A model generated the notes under the pieces. The model did not search any database. It was not told the DNA's origin and worked only from the letters and a program-made list of their open reading frames with translations. From positions 62,001-126,000 of the forward strand of contig DASPKU010000019.1 in NCBI GenBank assembly GCA_035627955.1: a stretch of DNA of 64,000 nucleotides, read 5' to 3'. Within the stretch, counting starts at the first letter, position 1; each line of letters begins with the position of its first letter. This document shows, in pieces, positions 33,875-42,323 of the stretch. The position numbers and the translations under genes are program-made. The stretch is from Phycisphaerales bacterium. Lineage in GTDB: Bacteria; Planctomycetota; Phycisphaerae; Phycisphaerales; UBA1924.

Positions 33875-35548
33875 CTACTTCCCCACCGCCTCGATGTCCC
33901 GCCGCAGCGAGCAGGTATCCAGACACCGCATCAGTTCCGTGGGCGACGGGTGCGCGCCCACACGGCAGATCCCCGCCCGCTCCTGCTCATTGCTCAGCGG
34001 CCCGTCCGCCATCAGGATCACCGGCCGGTTCCCCCGCCGATTGGACTCCTCGGTCGAGATCGCCTCCACCACCCACAATGTCGAGGCCGTGCGCAGTTCG
34101 CCCGTGTTCACGGTAAACCCCGCCGCCCGGAGTACCGAGTGCACCATCGCCGACGGCGCGCCCTCCGTCAGCCGGATGTCCGCCGTGAGCGGGCGTGCCG
34201 CCTTGGGCGTCTCTTCCTTCGCCAGCGGCAGCCACAGCCGCACCGTGGTGCCCTTGCCCACCTCGCTCAGCACCTCGGTTTTCCCGCCCGCGTCGTTCAC
34301 GATGCGGTGCACGAGCGTCAGCCCCAGCCCCGTCCCCGACTGGTGCCCCCGCACCCGAGTGGTGAAGTAAGGGTCCATGCAGTGGGCCAGCACCTCGGGC
34401 TTCATGCCCGGCCCGTTGTCGGTCACCTCGAACCACACGCCCCCCGAGCCGTTCCCCGGGTACGCGTGCAGCGTGATCTTGGCGCCGTCCTTGGCGAACT
34501 GCCCGGACGCGCCGAACGCGTCGATCGCGTTCTTGACGAGGTTGACCGCCGCCTGCGTGAGCGCCCCCGGACCCAGCGCGACCTTGGGCAGGCCCGGCTC
34601 GATCTTGAGCTCCAGTTCCACCGACCGCCCCGCGAGGTTGTTGAGCAGCCCGCGGGCATCCTCGGCCCACGCGCCCAGCTCCGCCGCGTCGCCCTTGCGG
34701 TCGCCGGCGTCGCCGCGACCGAACAGCCGCAGCCCGCGCACGAGGGAGGCGAAGTAGTCCGCGCACCGCGCCAGCACGGCGCAGTTGTCGTCCACCACGC
34801 TGTCGCCCGCGTGCGTCGCCCGCAGGATGTCGATGCTCGCCCGCATCGGCAGCAGCAGGTTGCCGATGTCATGGCCTAATCCCGCGGCCATCGTGCCCAG
34901 GGCCGCCAGGCGCTCGCTGCGGCGGAGGGCCTCGTTGCTCCGCTCCAGCTCCAGCCGCGCCTCCGCCACCGCCAGCGTCATGGCCTCGGCGTGGCGGGCC
35001 AGCTTCTCCTGGGCCTCGATCCGCTCGCTGATGTCGCGGGCGATCTTGGACGCCCCGATCACCCTGCCGCTGCCGTCGCGGATGGGCGACACCGTCAGAG
35101 ACAGGGGCACCAGCCGCCCGTCCTTGCGCCGTCGCCAGGTCTCGAAGTGGTCGACCCGTATCCCGGCCCGCACCTGCGAGAGGATCAGGTCCTCCTCTGA
35201 CTGGCGGTCGGCGGGGATGATGGTGCGGATGGAGCGGCCGACCATCTCCGCTGCGGTGTAGCCCAGGATCCGCTGCGCGGCCGAGTTCCAGGAGGTCACG
35301 ATGCCGTTGAGGTCCTTGCCGACGATCGCGTCGTCAGATGACTCCACAATGGCCGCGAGCAGACGCACCATGTCGTCGGGGCTGCGGCTGGCGTCGTGAG
35401 AGAAGATCATGAACAGCTCGGCATCGGGTAAGCGGGAAGGTACCCGTCCCTCAGTTAAGCTTTCATGAGAGTCCACTAAAGACCTGCCGCTTTCCAAACG
35501 TCCGGGTTGCAACGCGGTCGGAACCACAGCAGGGGCATCAGGCGGCAT
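33875..35548 (-). CDS. PAS-domain sensor histidine kinase
   Basis: 557-residue soluble kinase with no membrane segment. A PAS/PAC module (about 60-180: IVESSDDAIVGKDLNGIVTS ... ISERIEAQEK) is followed by a coiled-coil helix, a phosphoacceptor H226 in AAGLGHDIGN, and a HATPase domain (N-box NLVKNAIDAFG, G1 VTDNGPGMKP, G2 GTGLGLTLVHRIV). A C-terminal extension (about 445-557) may be a degenerate receiver-like part. No response regulator gene is adjacent. The GTG/ATG choice: ATG 35548 follows GGAG; an inner Met at 35410 is possible. Confidence 0.9.
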   Translation of the reverse strand: MPPDAPAVVPTALQPGRLESGRSLVDSHESLTEGRVPSRLPDAELFMIFSHDASRSPDDMVRLLAAIVESSDDAIVGKDLNGIVTSWNSAAQRILGYTAAEMVGRSIRTIIPADRQSEEDLILSQVRAGIRVDHFETWRRRKDGRLVPLSLTVSPIRDGSGRVIGASKIARDISERIEAQEKLARHAEAMTLAVAEARLELERSNEALRRSERLAALGTMAAGLGHDIGNLLLPMRASIDILRATHAGDSVVDDNCAVLARCADYFASLVRGLRLFGRGDAGDRKGDAAELGAWAEDARGLLNNLAGRSVELELKIEPGLPKVALGPGALTQAAVNLVKNAIDAFGASGQFAKDGAKITLHAYPGNGSGGVWFEVTDNGPGMKPEVLAHCMDPYFTTRVRGHQSGTGLGLTLVHRIVNDAGGKTEVLSEVGKGTTVRLWLPLAKEETPKAARPLTADIRLTEGAPSAMVHSVLRAAGFTVNTGELRTASTLWVVEAISTEESNRRGNRPVILMADGPLSNEQERAGICRVGAHPSPTELMRCLDTCSLRRDIEAVGK

Positions 35549-35606
35549 AGGGCTCCATCTGAACGGCGCGCCGTAAGCACCGCCTGCCGCTCACATCAAC
35601 AACCTC

Positions 35607-36350
35607 TCACCCCTTCACGCTCAGTTCCATCCCGTCGAAGGCCAGGATGGCGTCGATGCCGCGCTCCAGGCCTAATCGCCGCACCGCCTCCTCCGCCTCG
35701 CCCTCGCTCGAGGTCGTCACCTCGGTGCCGCAGTGCGTGAACACCGCGCGGTCCACCCCCTCGGCCCGGCACCAGCCGATCTGCGTCTTCACCGTCGCGT
35801 GCCCCACCAGGGCCTCGCCGGCCTTGCGCACGAAGGACTGCGTGAGCGTGGCCGCGTCGCCGACGTAGACGTCGATGCGGCGCATGGCTGCGGTGCGGTC
35901 CTTGATCGCGACGACGTCGGGCGCGTACAGCACGCTGGCGTCCCCCTCGCTCACGCGGTAGCACACCGCCGGGCACCGCACCGAGTGCTCGACGGGGAAG
36001 GCCTCGAACTCCACCCCCGAGATCACCATCTTCTCCCGCGGCGTGATCACGTGCCGGTCCTTGATGGGGTAGTCGCGGAGCAGGTCCCACGTCTCGTTGG
36101 TGGCCCACACCGGGCAGGGGGCGCCGTTTTTGAGGCCGAACGCGTGGTCCGGGTGCGCGTGCGTCAGCACGATGGCGGAGGGCTTCAGGTCAAACACGAT
36201 CTCCAGCCAGTCCAGCCCGCAGTCGATCATCACGCCCTTGGTCATGCGGACGCGCCCCGTGCCCGCCGCGACCAGCACCGAGCTGTGCCGCCCGTGCCGG
36301 CGCGAGCGCGCTTCGATCTCGCCCCGGGTGCCCAGGAACGTGAACTTCAT
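35607..36350 (-). CDS. Metallo-beta-lactamase-fold hydrolase
   Basis: 247 residues. The THAHPDHAFGL motif (near 63-73) carries the metal-binding histidines and aspartate; a second set is in VEHSVRCPAV, YAPDVVAI and FTHCGTEV. The opening MKFTFLGTRGEIEARSRRH resembles RNase Z/PhnP-like members. It probably cleaves a phosphodiester or ester in the cytoplasm. The substrate is unknown. It lies between the sensor kinase and a repeat-filled gap. Confidence 0.87.
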   Translation of the reverse strand: MKFTFLGTRGEIEARSRRHGRHSSVLVAAGTGRVRMTKGVMIDCGLDWLEIVFDLKPSAIVLTHAHPDHAFGLKNGAPCPVWATNETWDLLRDYPIKDRHVITPREKMVISGVEFEAFPVEHSVRCPAVCYRVSEGDASVLYAPDVVAIKDRTAAMRRIDVYVGDAATLTQSFVRKAGEALVGHATVKTQIGWCRAEGVDRAVFTHCGTEVTTSSEGEAEEAVRRLGLERGIDAILAFDGMELSVKG

Positions 36351-36471
36351 GCTGCTAGTCCATACGCGGCCGGTGTGTGGGCGGGGTGAGCGGGTGGGTG
36401 AGAAAGTAGAAAGCAGGGAGTAAAAGGCGGGTCTCTCGCGGAGGACGCGGGGGGCGCGGAGGGAGGCACTT

Positions 36472-36523
36472 CGGATGTGGGATGTCGGATGTCGGATGTC
36501 GGATGTGGGATGTGGGATGTGGG
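36472..36523. repeat. GGATGTSG octanucleotide array
   Basis: About six head-to-tail units alternating GGATGTCG and GGATGTGG. The same family is at 47253-47293, 48280-48311 and 48728-48757. Confidence 0.88.
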
Positions 36524-36605
36524 GGGGGGAAGAAAGCTCAAGGCAGCCCCTCCCCTCTCCCTCCGCGTCCCCGCGTCTCCGCGAGAAATCATCTTCTTCA
36601 GAACA

Positions 36606-36758
36606 GGAAAAGGTCCCGGCGTCACGACACCGGGGCCGGCGTTCCTTTGTTGCCTTCCTGCTTCCACTCCGCGCCCCCGCGCCCTCCGCGAGAGACCTGC
36701 CTTCCGTTCCAACGAGAAAGGCCCCGGCGTCACCACGACACCGGGGCCTCCTTTCTTC
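36606..36758 (-). terminator. Two similar tandem terminators downstream of the fibronectin-like gene
   Basis: On the minus strand, CCCCGGTGTC / GACGCCGGGG stems close short loops and end in CCTTTCT (36717-36758) and CCTTTTCC (36606-36652). The two are about 75% alike and each is followed by CCTCCGCG repeats, so the block appears duplicated. Both lie after the stop of 36803-37480. Confidence 0.72.
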
Positions 36759-36802
36759 TTGTCTGGCTCAGCGCCTCCGCGCCTCCGCGAGAGATCGTCT
36801 TC

Positions 36803-37480
36803 TCACGCCGCCAGGCTCTCGCTCCCGGTGATGGTGAGGCCCCCGCCGGGCAGGCGGCCGAAGTTCACGGTGAGGATCGCGCTCACCGGGCTGCTGAGGC
36901 CGGCGCGCTGGCCCTGCACCGTGTACTGCACGCTGTCGGGGCCCGCGAAGAGGGTGGTGTCGGTGAAGCTCTTGGTCCCGGTCACGCCCAGGAAGGCGAA
37001 CTCGGTCTCGCCGGGGAGCCTGCGGCGCACGATGTACGACGTGCCGCTGGAGCCCGCGGGGTTGCTGGCCTTCCACTTCAGCGTGAGCTCGCCGCTGGTG
37101 GGGTTGATGCTGATGGCAAGGTCCGAGGGCTGCGCGGGGGCCGGCACGGGCGCGGGCGGGCCGGGCGGGGTCAGGTCCGCGAGCTGCCAGACGACGGACG
37201 GCTTCTCCGCGGCCTCCGCGAAGAGGCGGATCTTGGTGACGGTCGTCGCTGTCGAGGACTTGAGCGCGGACACCAGGTCGTTGGCGTACGCGGTCGCGGC
37301 CTTGGCGGCGTTGCGGGCCTGCTCGGCCGCGAGCACCGCCGCCACCGCCTCGTCCACCTGCTCCTTATAAGCGAGGGCGGAAGGGCCGGTGAGGCCAACG
37401 CCCACAGCGTTGGTGACCCACTGAGGGGCGTGCGACTGGCAGAAGGCGAGGAACAAGGCACGAGGGGTCTGAGGGATCAT
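36803..37480 (-). CDS. Fibronectin type III-like protein, paralogue 1
   Basis: 225 residues, no signal peptide. AAAGGACGG precedes the ATG at 37480. The N-terminal half (1-95) is helical and Ala-rich (VDEAVAAVLAAEQARNAAKA), a probable helical bundle. A proline-rich hinge (TPPGPPAPVPAPAQP) leads to one FN3-like beta-sandwich (about 118-205: LTLKWKASNPAGSSGTSYIV, RRRLPGETEFAFLGVTGTKS). The end GGGLTITGSESLAA matches the paralogue at 54512-55207. A 21-bp tandem array lies about 200 bp upstream at both loci. Function unknown. Confidence 0.82.
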   Translation of the reverse strand: MIPQTPRALFLAFCQSHAPQWVTNAVGVGLTGPSALAYKEQVDEAVAAVLAAEQARNAAKAATAYANDLVSALKSSTATTVTKIRLFAEAAEKPSVVWQLADLTPPGPPAPVPAPAQPSDLAISINPTSGELTLKWKASNPAGSSGTSYIVRRRLPGETEFAFLGVTGTKSFTDTTLFAGPDSVQYTVQGQRAGLSSPVSAILTVNFGRLPGGGLTITGSESLAA

Positions 37481-37685
37481 CGGGCACCGTCCTTTCGTGT
37501 TTCTTGGACGGGGCCGGGCAACGCTGCCCTGCACCATCCGACGGTGCTGAGGGATCGGGATATTCCTTGAGCAACTTTGGTGCAGCGCGCGCGGATTTTG
37601 AGGCCCTGAGCCGTAAGTTCCTGCCCCGGCACGGCTTGTTCAATGCCGGGAGCGCTCGCCCGCGGCCACCGAAGACCCCGCGCGG
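37481..37685. promoter_or_regulatory. Leader region between FN3-like gene and its 21-bp array
   Basis: About 205 bp upstream of 36803-37480. Apart from the ribosome-binding site I see no hairpin or box that I can defend. It presumably contains the promoter. Confidence 0.35.
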
Positions 37686-37826
37686 GCCATGATTCACCCT
37701 CAATAAGCCATGATTCGCCCTGCCCGGGCCATGATTCACTCTGAATGAGCCATGATTCGCGCTGCTCGGGCCATGATTCACTCTCAATAAGCCATGATCC
37801 GCCCCGCTCGGGCCATGGTTCACTCA
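37686..37826. repeat. 21-bp tandem array (6.7 units, alternating two unit types)
   Basis: Units start at 37686, 37707, 37728, 37749, 37770, 37791 and 37812, exactly 21 bp apart. All begin GCCATGATTC (one GCCATGGTTC). The remaining 11 bp alternate between ACYCTCAATAA-like and GCCCTGCCCGG-like ends, giving a 42-bp higher-order period. 21 bp equals two helical turns, so a bound protein would see every unit on the same DNA face. Confidence 0.93.
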
Positions 37827-37853
37827 CGACACCGCTGAGCCACAAAGGCGCGG

Positions 37854-37859
37854 TACGCT
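37854..37859 (+). promoter_or_regulatory. GGTACGCT -10-like box upstream of the truncated paralogue
   Basis: TACGCT in the context CGCGGTACGCT, 6 nt before the GTG at 37866. Near-identical boxes (CGCGGTAGGCT, GTGGTAGGCT) precede the genes at 46186, 58368 and 38673. Confidence 0.4.
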
Positions 37860-37865
37860 GAAGGC

Positions 37866-37988
37866 GTGCGGCGGCCCGCCTCGACATCTTCGTCACCATC
37901 GGTGAAGCAATGGACGCTCAAGGTCGCCCTGTGCCTTCTCGCGGGCGCACTCTCCTCCCTCTTCGCATGTGTCCATGAGGTGTCAAAT
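37866..37988 (+). pseudogene. Remnant of a CGYDR-family membrane protein gene (N-terminal fragment)
   Basis: From the GTG at 37866 the translation SSPSVKQWTLKVALCLLAGA continues as a signal/membrane anchor that matches the N-termini of the intact paralogues at 38673 (VKRWFLEVVSCLLAGALITC) and 58368 (PRRWTLKLTLALLAGAVVTW). After about 40 residues the similarity stops and the secreted protein at 37969 begins in another frame. I read this as a gene broken by deletion or recombination, with its promoter kept. Confidence 0.55.
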
Positions 37989-38625
37989 GGCGTGCTTACG
38001 ACTGCTGGTTGTCGTCTTTGTCTGCCTCGCAACGGTTGCCGTTCTGGCGGGGACTGCCACTCCTACGGCGGAACCCTCGACATCGCTCGTCTGGACCATT
38101 GAGAGCATCAGCCCGGACATTAGTCTGGCGACAACGCCTGTCGGCGACTGGGACCGGGTGGCGCTCAATCCGAAGGAGCGTCAGGCACTCGAGGGCGTCG
38201 AAGGCATCAACTTCGTCGCGAAACGCTGCATCGTTCGCTTCACCCTCAGCAACCCGACGAACCGGTCGTACCTCGTTTCCCACGAGGACATCCACCTCGC
38301 CCTGTGCAGGCCGACCCTGACCGATGGCGATGGTCGGAAGTGGGTGCTCAAGCTCAACGTCCGCGGCCATGCCGATGGTGATGTGCACGGATTCCCCTCA
38401 ATTGCAGGCCAGACGCGCGCAGGGCGTCTGCTCATGATGGCCGACCTCGTGCGATCGGAGCCGCCGGACGGAGAGGTGGCGCCGCCTTACCCCAAGACGC
38501 TCCGCTACGACGTGAACACGAAGGTGAGCGGACGCGAGGTCGTAGGGAAGAAGCTGAAGATCGCGCAGCCGGTCCCAATAAAGGGGACAGGTACATGCAG
38601 CGTCGACCTTAGCCGTGCCGACTAG
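37969..38625 (+). CDS. Secreted hypothetical protein
   Basis: 218 residues. A signal peptide (MACLRLLVVVFVCLATVAVL-AGTA) follows two N-terminal Met residues, either of which could start translation. The mature part is beta-rich (CIVRFTLSNPTNRSYLVSHE, KWVLKLNVRGHADGDVHGFP) and has no recognised motif. It starts inside the truncated paralogue, so its expression may use that gene's promoter. Base use is less GC-biased than in housekeeping neighbours. Confidence 0.68.
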   Translation: MSMRCQMACLRLLVVVFVCLATVAVLAGTATPTAEPSTSLVWTIESISPDISLATTPVGDWDRVALNPKERQALEGVEGINFVAKRCIVRFTLSNPTNRSYLVSHEDIHLALCRPTLTDGDGRKWVLKLNVRGHADGDVHGFPSIAGQTRAGRLLMMADLVRSEPPDGEVAPPYPKTLRYDVNTKVSGREVVGKKLKIAQPVPIKGTGTCSVDLSRAD

Positions 38626-38660
38626 ATGCCGCAGCCGGCGGGCCGCCGCCGTCCACGTGG

Positions 38661-38666
38661 TAGGCT
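38661..38666 (+). promoter_or_regulatory. GGTAGGCT -10-like box that decides the start of 38673
   Basis: TAGGCT is directly followed by ATGAGC and then GTG at 38673. The 6-nt spacing seen at the paralogues (37866, 58368) selects the GTG at 38673 over the ATG at 38667, which would touch the box. Confidence 0.42.
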
Positions 38667-38672
38667 ATGAGC

Positions 38673-39227
38673 GTGAAACGACAGGCCTCGACTCACACTT
38701 CCTTTCCGGTGAAGCGATGGTTTCTTGAGGTCGTCTCGTGTCTGCTCGCGGGCGCGCTGATCACGTGCTCAGTTGCCTTCGGCGGCGCGCTTTGGGGGCC
38801 GCCCCCGGTCCTGATTCGGGACGGCGCATCAGTGAGCTTGATGCACACGAAGTCGCCTGCGGGATCTCCCGGCGATTACACCTACCAGTGGGGCTGGCCG
38901 ATGCGGTCCTTCGCCAAAGCAGGGGTCAACAGCACTCTTCAGTTCCTCAGGACCGCGCGGGAGGGATCGCCGCGGCGCGAGTGGTATTGGCGCCTGCGCC
39001 CCGCTTCGAGCTTTGACGGCAATCTTCCGCGGTCCATCATTCCCGTGGGCTTCACTCTCAACACCCTCCTCGCGGCGGGCGTCTTGATGGGGGTGGTTGA
39101 GACCATCGCGTGGGCGCGGCGGCGGGGGGGGCGGCGCCGGGGGCGGTGCCCGGCGTGCGGCTACGACCGGCGCGGGCTCGCGGGGGGTGACGCGGCGGCG
39201 TGCCCGGAGTGCGGGGCGGGGGTTTAG
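38673..39227 (+). CDS. CGYDR zinc-ribbon membrane protein, paralogue
   Basis: 184 residues. One N-terminal membrane anchor (about 17-40), an extracytoplasmic domain (about 41-125), a second membrane segment (IIPVGFTLNTLLAAGVLMGV, about 128-150), an Arg-rich linker (RRRGGRRRGR) and a C-terminal zinc ribbon CPACGYDRRGLAGGDAAACP-ECG. It is a paralogue of 58368-58982, which shares LPLGFTLNTLLAA and the ribbon. The ribbon would lie in the cytoplasm. Function unknown; such proteins are multiplied in planctomycetes. Confidence 0.75.
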   Translation: MKRQASTHTSFPVKRWFLEVVSCLLAGALITCSVAFGGALWGPPPVLIRDGASVSLMHTKSPAGSPGDYTYQWGWPMRSFAKAGVNSTLQFLRTAREGSPRREWYWRLRPASSFDGNLPRSIIPVGFTLNTLLAAGVLMGVVETIAWARRRGGRRRGRCPACGYDRRGLAGGDAAACPECGAGV

Positions 39228-39244
39228 AAGGAGCGGGAGGCAAA

Positions 39245-39330
39245 GACGATTTGGGAGGCTTCGCCCGGGTGTCGGGTGGAAGCTCTCCGTTCACCGGGTG
39301 GTGCTTGCCCGACACCAGCAGGCCGGCCGT
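39245..39330 (+). repeat. Structured interspersed repeat, copy A
   Basis: Outer arm TTTGGGAGGCTTCGCCCGGG, then GTGTCGGG, a variable centre of about 30 bp, then CCCGACACCAG. GGTGTCGGG and CCCGACACC pair as a hairpin. Copy B is at 56578-56655 (same strand) and copy C at 58265-58336 (opposite strand). All three lie next to CGYDR-type genes. Confidence 0.8.
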
Positions 39331-39340
39331 TGATCCGGTT

Positions 39341-39367
39341 GTGCCACGACCGTGCTTCGATGGTCGT
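39341..39367. repeat. GTGCCAC hairpin element (stem variant ACGACC)
   Basis: GTGCC then ACGACC, a GTGCTTCGAT loop, GGTCGT. A short-stem member of the GTGCCAC family, immediately after structured repeat copy A. Confidence 0.65.
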
Positions 39368-39613
39368 TTCTTCCGCAGACGGCTGCGGCTTACTGCCTCG
39401 CTTGCGTCGGGGCGGGTCGGGCAGGGCGGCGAGCCCTGCCACAAGCGACTCCAAAAGCGCTGTACGCTGCGTTGATGCAGAGGCCGCGTAGTCGCGCGCT
39501 CTGTGATACCCTTCGTCAGTGCGTCCGGGCGGAAGGACCAGCCCTCGGTGGCGGGTCGTGCCACCTGCCCCGCTCCTGCGGGCGCCGATCCAAACACAAG
39601 GAAGATCGGGGCC

Positions 39614-40051
39614 ATGCCCGACAAACGCAGGATCGAAATGAGTCCAGCCTGGGCCCTCACCATCCTCACGGCTGGTGGTGTTATTGGCGCAGCTGCAAGC
39701 TGGCAGGTGGCGAATCGGACGCCGCTTCAGCATCACACGGATGCGCCGACATCAAAGGAAGTCATCGACCGATTCCTGTCCGAGGGAGTGCCCCAAGTCT
39801 TCCGCCCGCTGAGCAGCCCCCGCCACCGCGGGCATCAGACCACTTACAAGGCCACACATTCCGCGGGCGCCGGGGGCGTTGATCACCAGACGGCGGTGTA
39901 CGTCGATGGGAGCAGATGCATGATCGCCTACTTGGCGGGTGACACCGTGCACAGCGTGCTTCTCATCGGGAGGACGCCAGGTCAGGCGGAGTGGTTGACG
40001 TTTGACGATGCCGTGTTCCAGCAGCACTTGCGTGCGTCTGGTGCTCGGTAA
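39614..40051 (+). CDS. Small membrane-anchored hypothetical protein
   Basis: 145 residues. AAGGAAG 8-14 nt before the ATG sets the start. A single N-terminal membrane segment (WALTILTAGGVIGAAASWQV, about 12-31) is followed by a soluble alpha/beta domain (SKEVIDRFLSEGVPQVF ... AYLAGDTVHSVLLIGRTP). No known family is recognised. It lies in the accessory stretch with the zinc-ribbon paralogues. Confidence 0.68.
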   Translation: MPDKRRIEMSPAWALTILTAGGVIGAAASWQVANRTPLQHHTDAPTSKEVIDRFLSEGVPQVFRPLSSPRHRGHQTTYKATHSAGAGGVDHQTAVYVDGSRCMIAYLAGDTVHSVLLIGRTPGQAEWLTFDDAVFQQHLRASGAR

Positions 40052-40231
40052 CCCTCGCTGATGTCGAGCCAATCCGGGACTTCGCCCAGAGCGGCTCAGT
40101 CCCGGCGTCGGTCGGCGGGGGGCGCAACACCCCCTCCCCCAAGCGCTTCCGCCCGCCCTCTTCCCGGGCTAACCCGCGCTCCCTGCACCCCGCCCTACGC
40201 TTGCGCCCCCTTTTTTCCGGAGACCAGAGGA

Positions 40232-41920
40232 ATGCCCGCCGCGACTGCGCCGTCTGACGTTGCCAGCCTTGTGAACAGCGACACCCACACGCACCTGCCC
40301 GCGAACTCCAACCAGGCGCTGGGGATTGCCCAGTACGCCATCGACTTCATGTGGAGCGAGGAGGAGGGCAAGCGCGGGGAGCCGTCCAGGGCGGTGCTGG
40401 ACAAGACAAGCGACTTCTATACCGACGCGTGCCTGTGCGGGGTGTCGGCGATTGCGCTGGGGACCAACGCGCCGCTGATCCTGCGGGAGGAGGCGCTGCG
40501 GTACGAGGTGCCCAGCAAGGGCGTGGCGCGGGGGGCCGCGTGGGCGGAGGACACGGTGCGGGCGGGGGTGCCGGTGTTCGGGAGCAACGTGGACGTGGCC
40601 GTGGAGAAGGCGATCGTGGCCAACTGTGCCGCGGTGCGGGAGTGGGACAGCAACGGGACCAACTTCGGGTTCAACCCGCTGCTGGGGCACACGGCGGGGG
40701 AGTTCGGGCACAACGACTTCTACGCGGTGCCGGTAGCGGCGGCGCAGCTGCGGGGGATGGACGGGGAGTTCGCCCTGCGGGGGATGGTGCTGCTGGATGA
40801 GATCCGCGGGCGGCTGGCGGAGGTGTTCAGCCTCAAGAGCTACAAGGTGGACCACGTGGTGCACGGGGCGATCGCCAGCGCGGCGACCTTCGGGGCGATG
40901 ATGGGGGCGACGGGGGCGCAGATCGAGAGCGCGATCGGGATGGTGGTGGCGCACTACATCCCCTTCCGGGCGATCCGCGCGGGCAAGCAGCTGAGCGACA
41001 GCAAGGGGGCGTCGGCGGCGATCTCGACCGAGGCGGCGGTGCTGAGCGTGAAGCGGGCGATGGCGGGGTTTTTGGGGCCGCGGGATATTTTCCGGAACCC
41101 CGAGGCAATCTTCCGGATCTTCGAGGGGCCGGGGCAGATGTTCCAGAAGGTCGGCGCGACCGACGCTAATACAGAGAAGGCGGACGCGTCGCCGTTCGAT
41201 CTGGTGCTGGGGCGCAAGGGCGACGACTTCGCGGTGATGGGCATGCACTTCAAGCTGGGGCTGTACGAGCACCAGTCGGCGGGTGCGCTGCAGGGGCTGT
41301 GCGACCTGATTACCGCGAACCCGCACCTGCTGGAGGACCAGAGCGGGGATGCGATCAGCAAGATGGTGGTGGTGGCGTACGAGCCGGCGTTCGGGATCAT
41401 CGGCGACCCGGCCAAGCGCGACCCCAAGACGCGGCAGAGCGCGGACCACTCGATGCTGTACCTGGTGTGCACGATGCTGCGGAAGGCGCTGGAGCTGAGG
41501 GCCGCGGGGCACAAGGGGCCGTACCAGTTCAAGGAGCTGATGCTGCTGCCGCACGACTTTGACGCGCATGCGCTGCACCACCCCGTGACGCGGGCGCTGA
41601 TGGCGAAGATGACCTTCGAGCACGGCGGGGCGGAGTACGACGCCAAGTACCCTGACGGGATCCCGACGTCGATCGTGATCACCGACGACCAGGGGCAGAG
41701 CTTTGACTCGGGCCTGGTGATGTACCCGACCGGGCATGCGCGGAACACGACGGCGGACCTCAAGGGGCTGCTGGCCCACAAGTGGGAGCAGCTGGGCAAG
41801 CTCGCCGCCAACAAGCCGAAGCCGATGATCGCGCAGCTGTCCAACATCGGGGAGAAGTCGGCGAAGGAACTGGCGAAGATGTACGACTTCAAGATCGCGG
41901 ATCGTGGGCGGTTTGAGTGA
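40232..41920 (+). CDS. MmgE/PrpD family protein (2-methylcitrate dehydratase-like)
   Basis: 562 residues. The start at 40232 follows GGAGACCAGAGGA. The MmgE/PrpD fold is indicated by the early catalytic region (FGFNPLLGHTAGEFGHNDFY), HGAIASAATFGAMMGATGAQ, FRAIRAGKQLSDSKGASAAI and the later KLGLYEHQSAGALQGLCDLI. Members dehydrate or isomerise methylcitrate, cis-aconitate or related acids. It is longer than the usual 450-500 residues. No prpB or prpC is nearby, so the exact substrate is open. Codon bias is extreme (G/C ends), suggesting strong expression. Confidence 0.85.
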   Translation: MPAATAPSDVASLVNSDTHTHLPANSNQALGIAQYAIDFMWSEEEGKRGEPSRAVLDKTSDFYTDACLCGVSAIALGTNAPLILREEALRYEVPSKGVARGAAWAEDTVRAGVPVFGSNVDVAVEKAIVANCAAVREWDSNGTNFGFNPLLGHTAGEFGHNDFYAVPVAAAQLRGMDGEFALRGMVLLDEIRGRLAEVFSLKSYKVDHVVHGAIASAATFGAMMGATGAQIESAIGMVVAHYIPFRAIRAGKQLSDSKGASAAISTEAAVLSVKRAMAGFLGPRDIFRNPEAIFRIFEGPGQMFQKVGATDANTEKADASPFDLVLGRKGDDFAVMGMHFKLGLYEHQSAGALQGLCDLITANPHLLEDQSGDAISKMVVVAYEPAFGIIGDPAKRDPKTRQSADHSMLYLVCTMLRKALELRAAGHKGPYQFKELMLLPHDFDAHALHHPVTRALMAKMTFEHGGAEYDAKYPDGIPTSIVITDDQGQSFDSGLVMYPTGHARNTTADLKGLLAHKWEQLGKLAANKPKPMIAQLSNIGEKSAKELAKMYDFKIADRGRFE

Positions 41921-41972
41921 TTCGCTGACGGGATGACGAGAACGGAGCGCAGGCTCCGGGCGGCTGGTAGCG

Positions 41973-42323
41973 ATGCCCGACGCAAAAGGCAGAGTGTGGT
42001 GCTCGCGGTGCAAGCGGCACGTTGGCGTCTTTGACGACACGGAGCACGAACGCTTCCGGGCGCTCTATGTAGAAGGCGTTCAGGCGGTAAAGGCATTCCG
42101 AGAACGGACCGGAGCGCCACTGTCGGAGGTTTCATTCAAGACGCTGTTCGCGCCGATGTACCGGGCGTACGCGGAGTTTGGCGGCGATTCCGAGGTGATC
42201 GCCGAGGAGGTCCTGAAGCATCAGCGTGGCAGGTTCGGCCCACCCTGCGCGACGTGCGGTCTGGAGCTGCAGTCATCCCGGGCGAACTGGTGCATCGGGT
42301 GCGGCGCGAGGAGGAAGCGGTGA
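41973..42323 (+). CDS. Hypothetical protein with two putative zinc knuckles
   Basis: 116 residues. CSRCKRH near the N-terminus and CATCGLELQSSRANWCIGCG near the C-terminus could each bind zinc, flanking a helical middle (FRALYVEGVQAVKAFRERTG). No family is recognised. The stop overlaps the start of the DUF3052 gene (TGATG), so the two are translationally coupled and may work together. Confidence 0.68.
   Translation: MPDAKGRVWCSRCKRHVGVFDDTEHERFRALYVEGVQAVKAFRERTGAPLSEVSFKTLFAPMYRAYAEFGGDSEVIAEEVLKHQRGRFGPPCATCGLELQSSRANWCIGCGARRKR

Larger units (their letters stand above)
36351..36802. other. Repeat-filled intergenic region
   Basis: 452 bp without a credible gene. From left to right: CTCGCGGAGG-type octamers (36430-36460), a GGATGTSG array (36472-36523), further CTCCGCG units (36555-36590), a hairpin terminator (about 36606-36652), CCTCCGCGAGAGA units (36670-36705), a second terminator hairpin (36717-36758) and a third set of CCTCCGCG units (36768-36797). 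The order hairpin then CCTCCGCG run is duplicated. Confidence 0.75.

Noticed and set aside
37686-37826. The 21-bp array could be a CRISPR or a coding heptapeptide repeat
   Set aside because: There are no unique spacers, since the units are contiguous, so it is not a CRISPR. Open frames on the minus strand read as 7-residue repeats (ESWLIES-like), but no ribosome-binding site or conserved domain supports translation, and the real gene has its own start at 37480.
40169-42040. A 623-residue minus-strand frame opposite the PrpD-family gene
   Set aside because: It is an antisense shadow with low-complexity composition. The plus-strand gene has family motifs and a ribosome-binding site.
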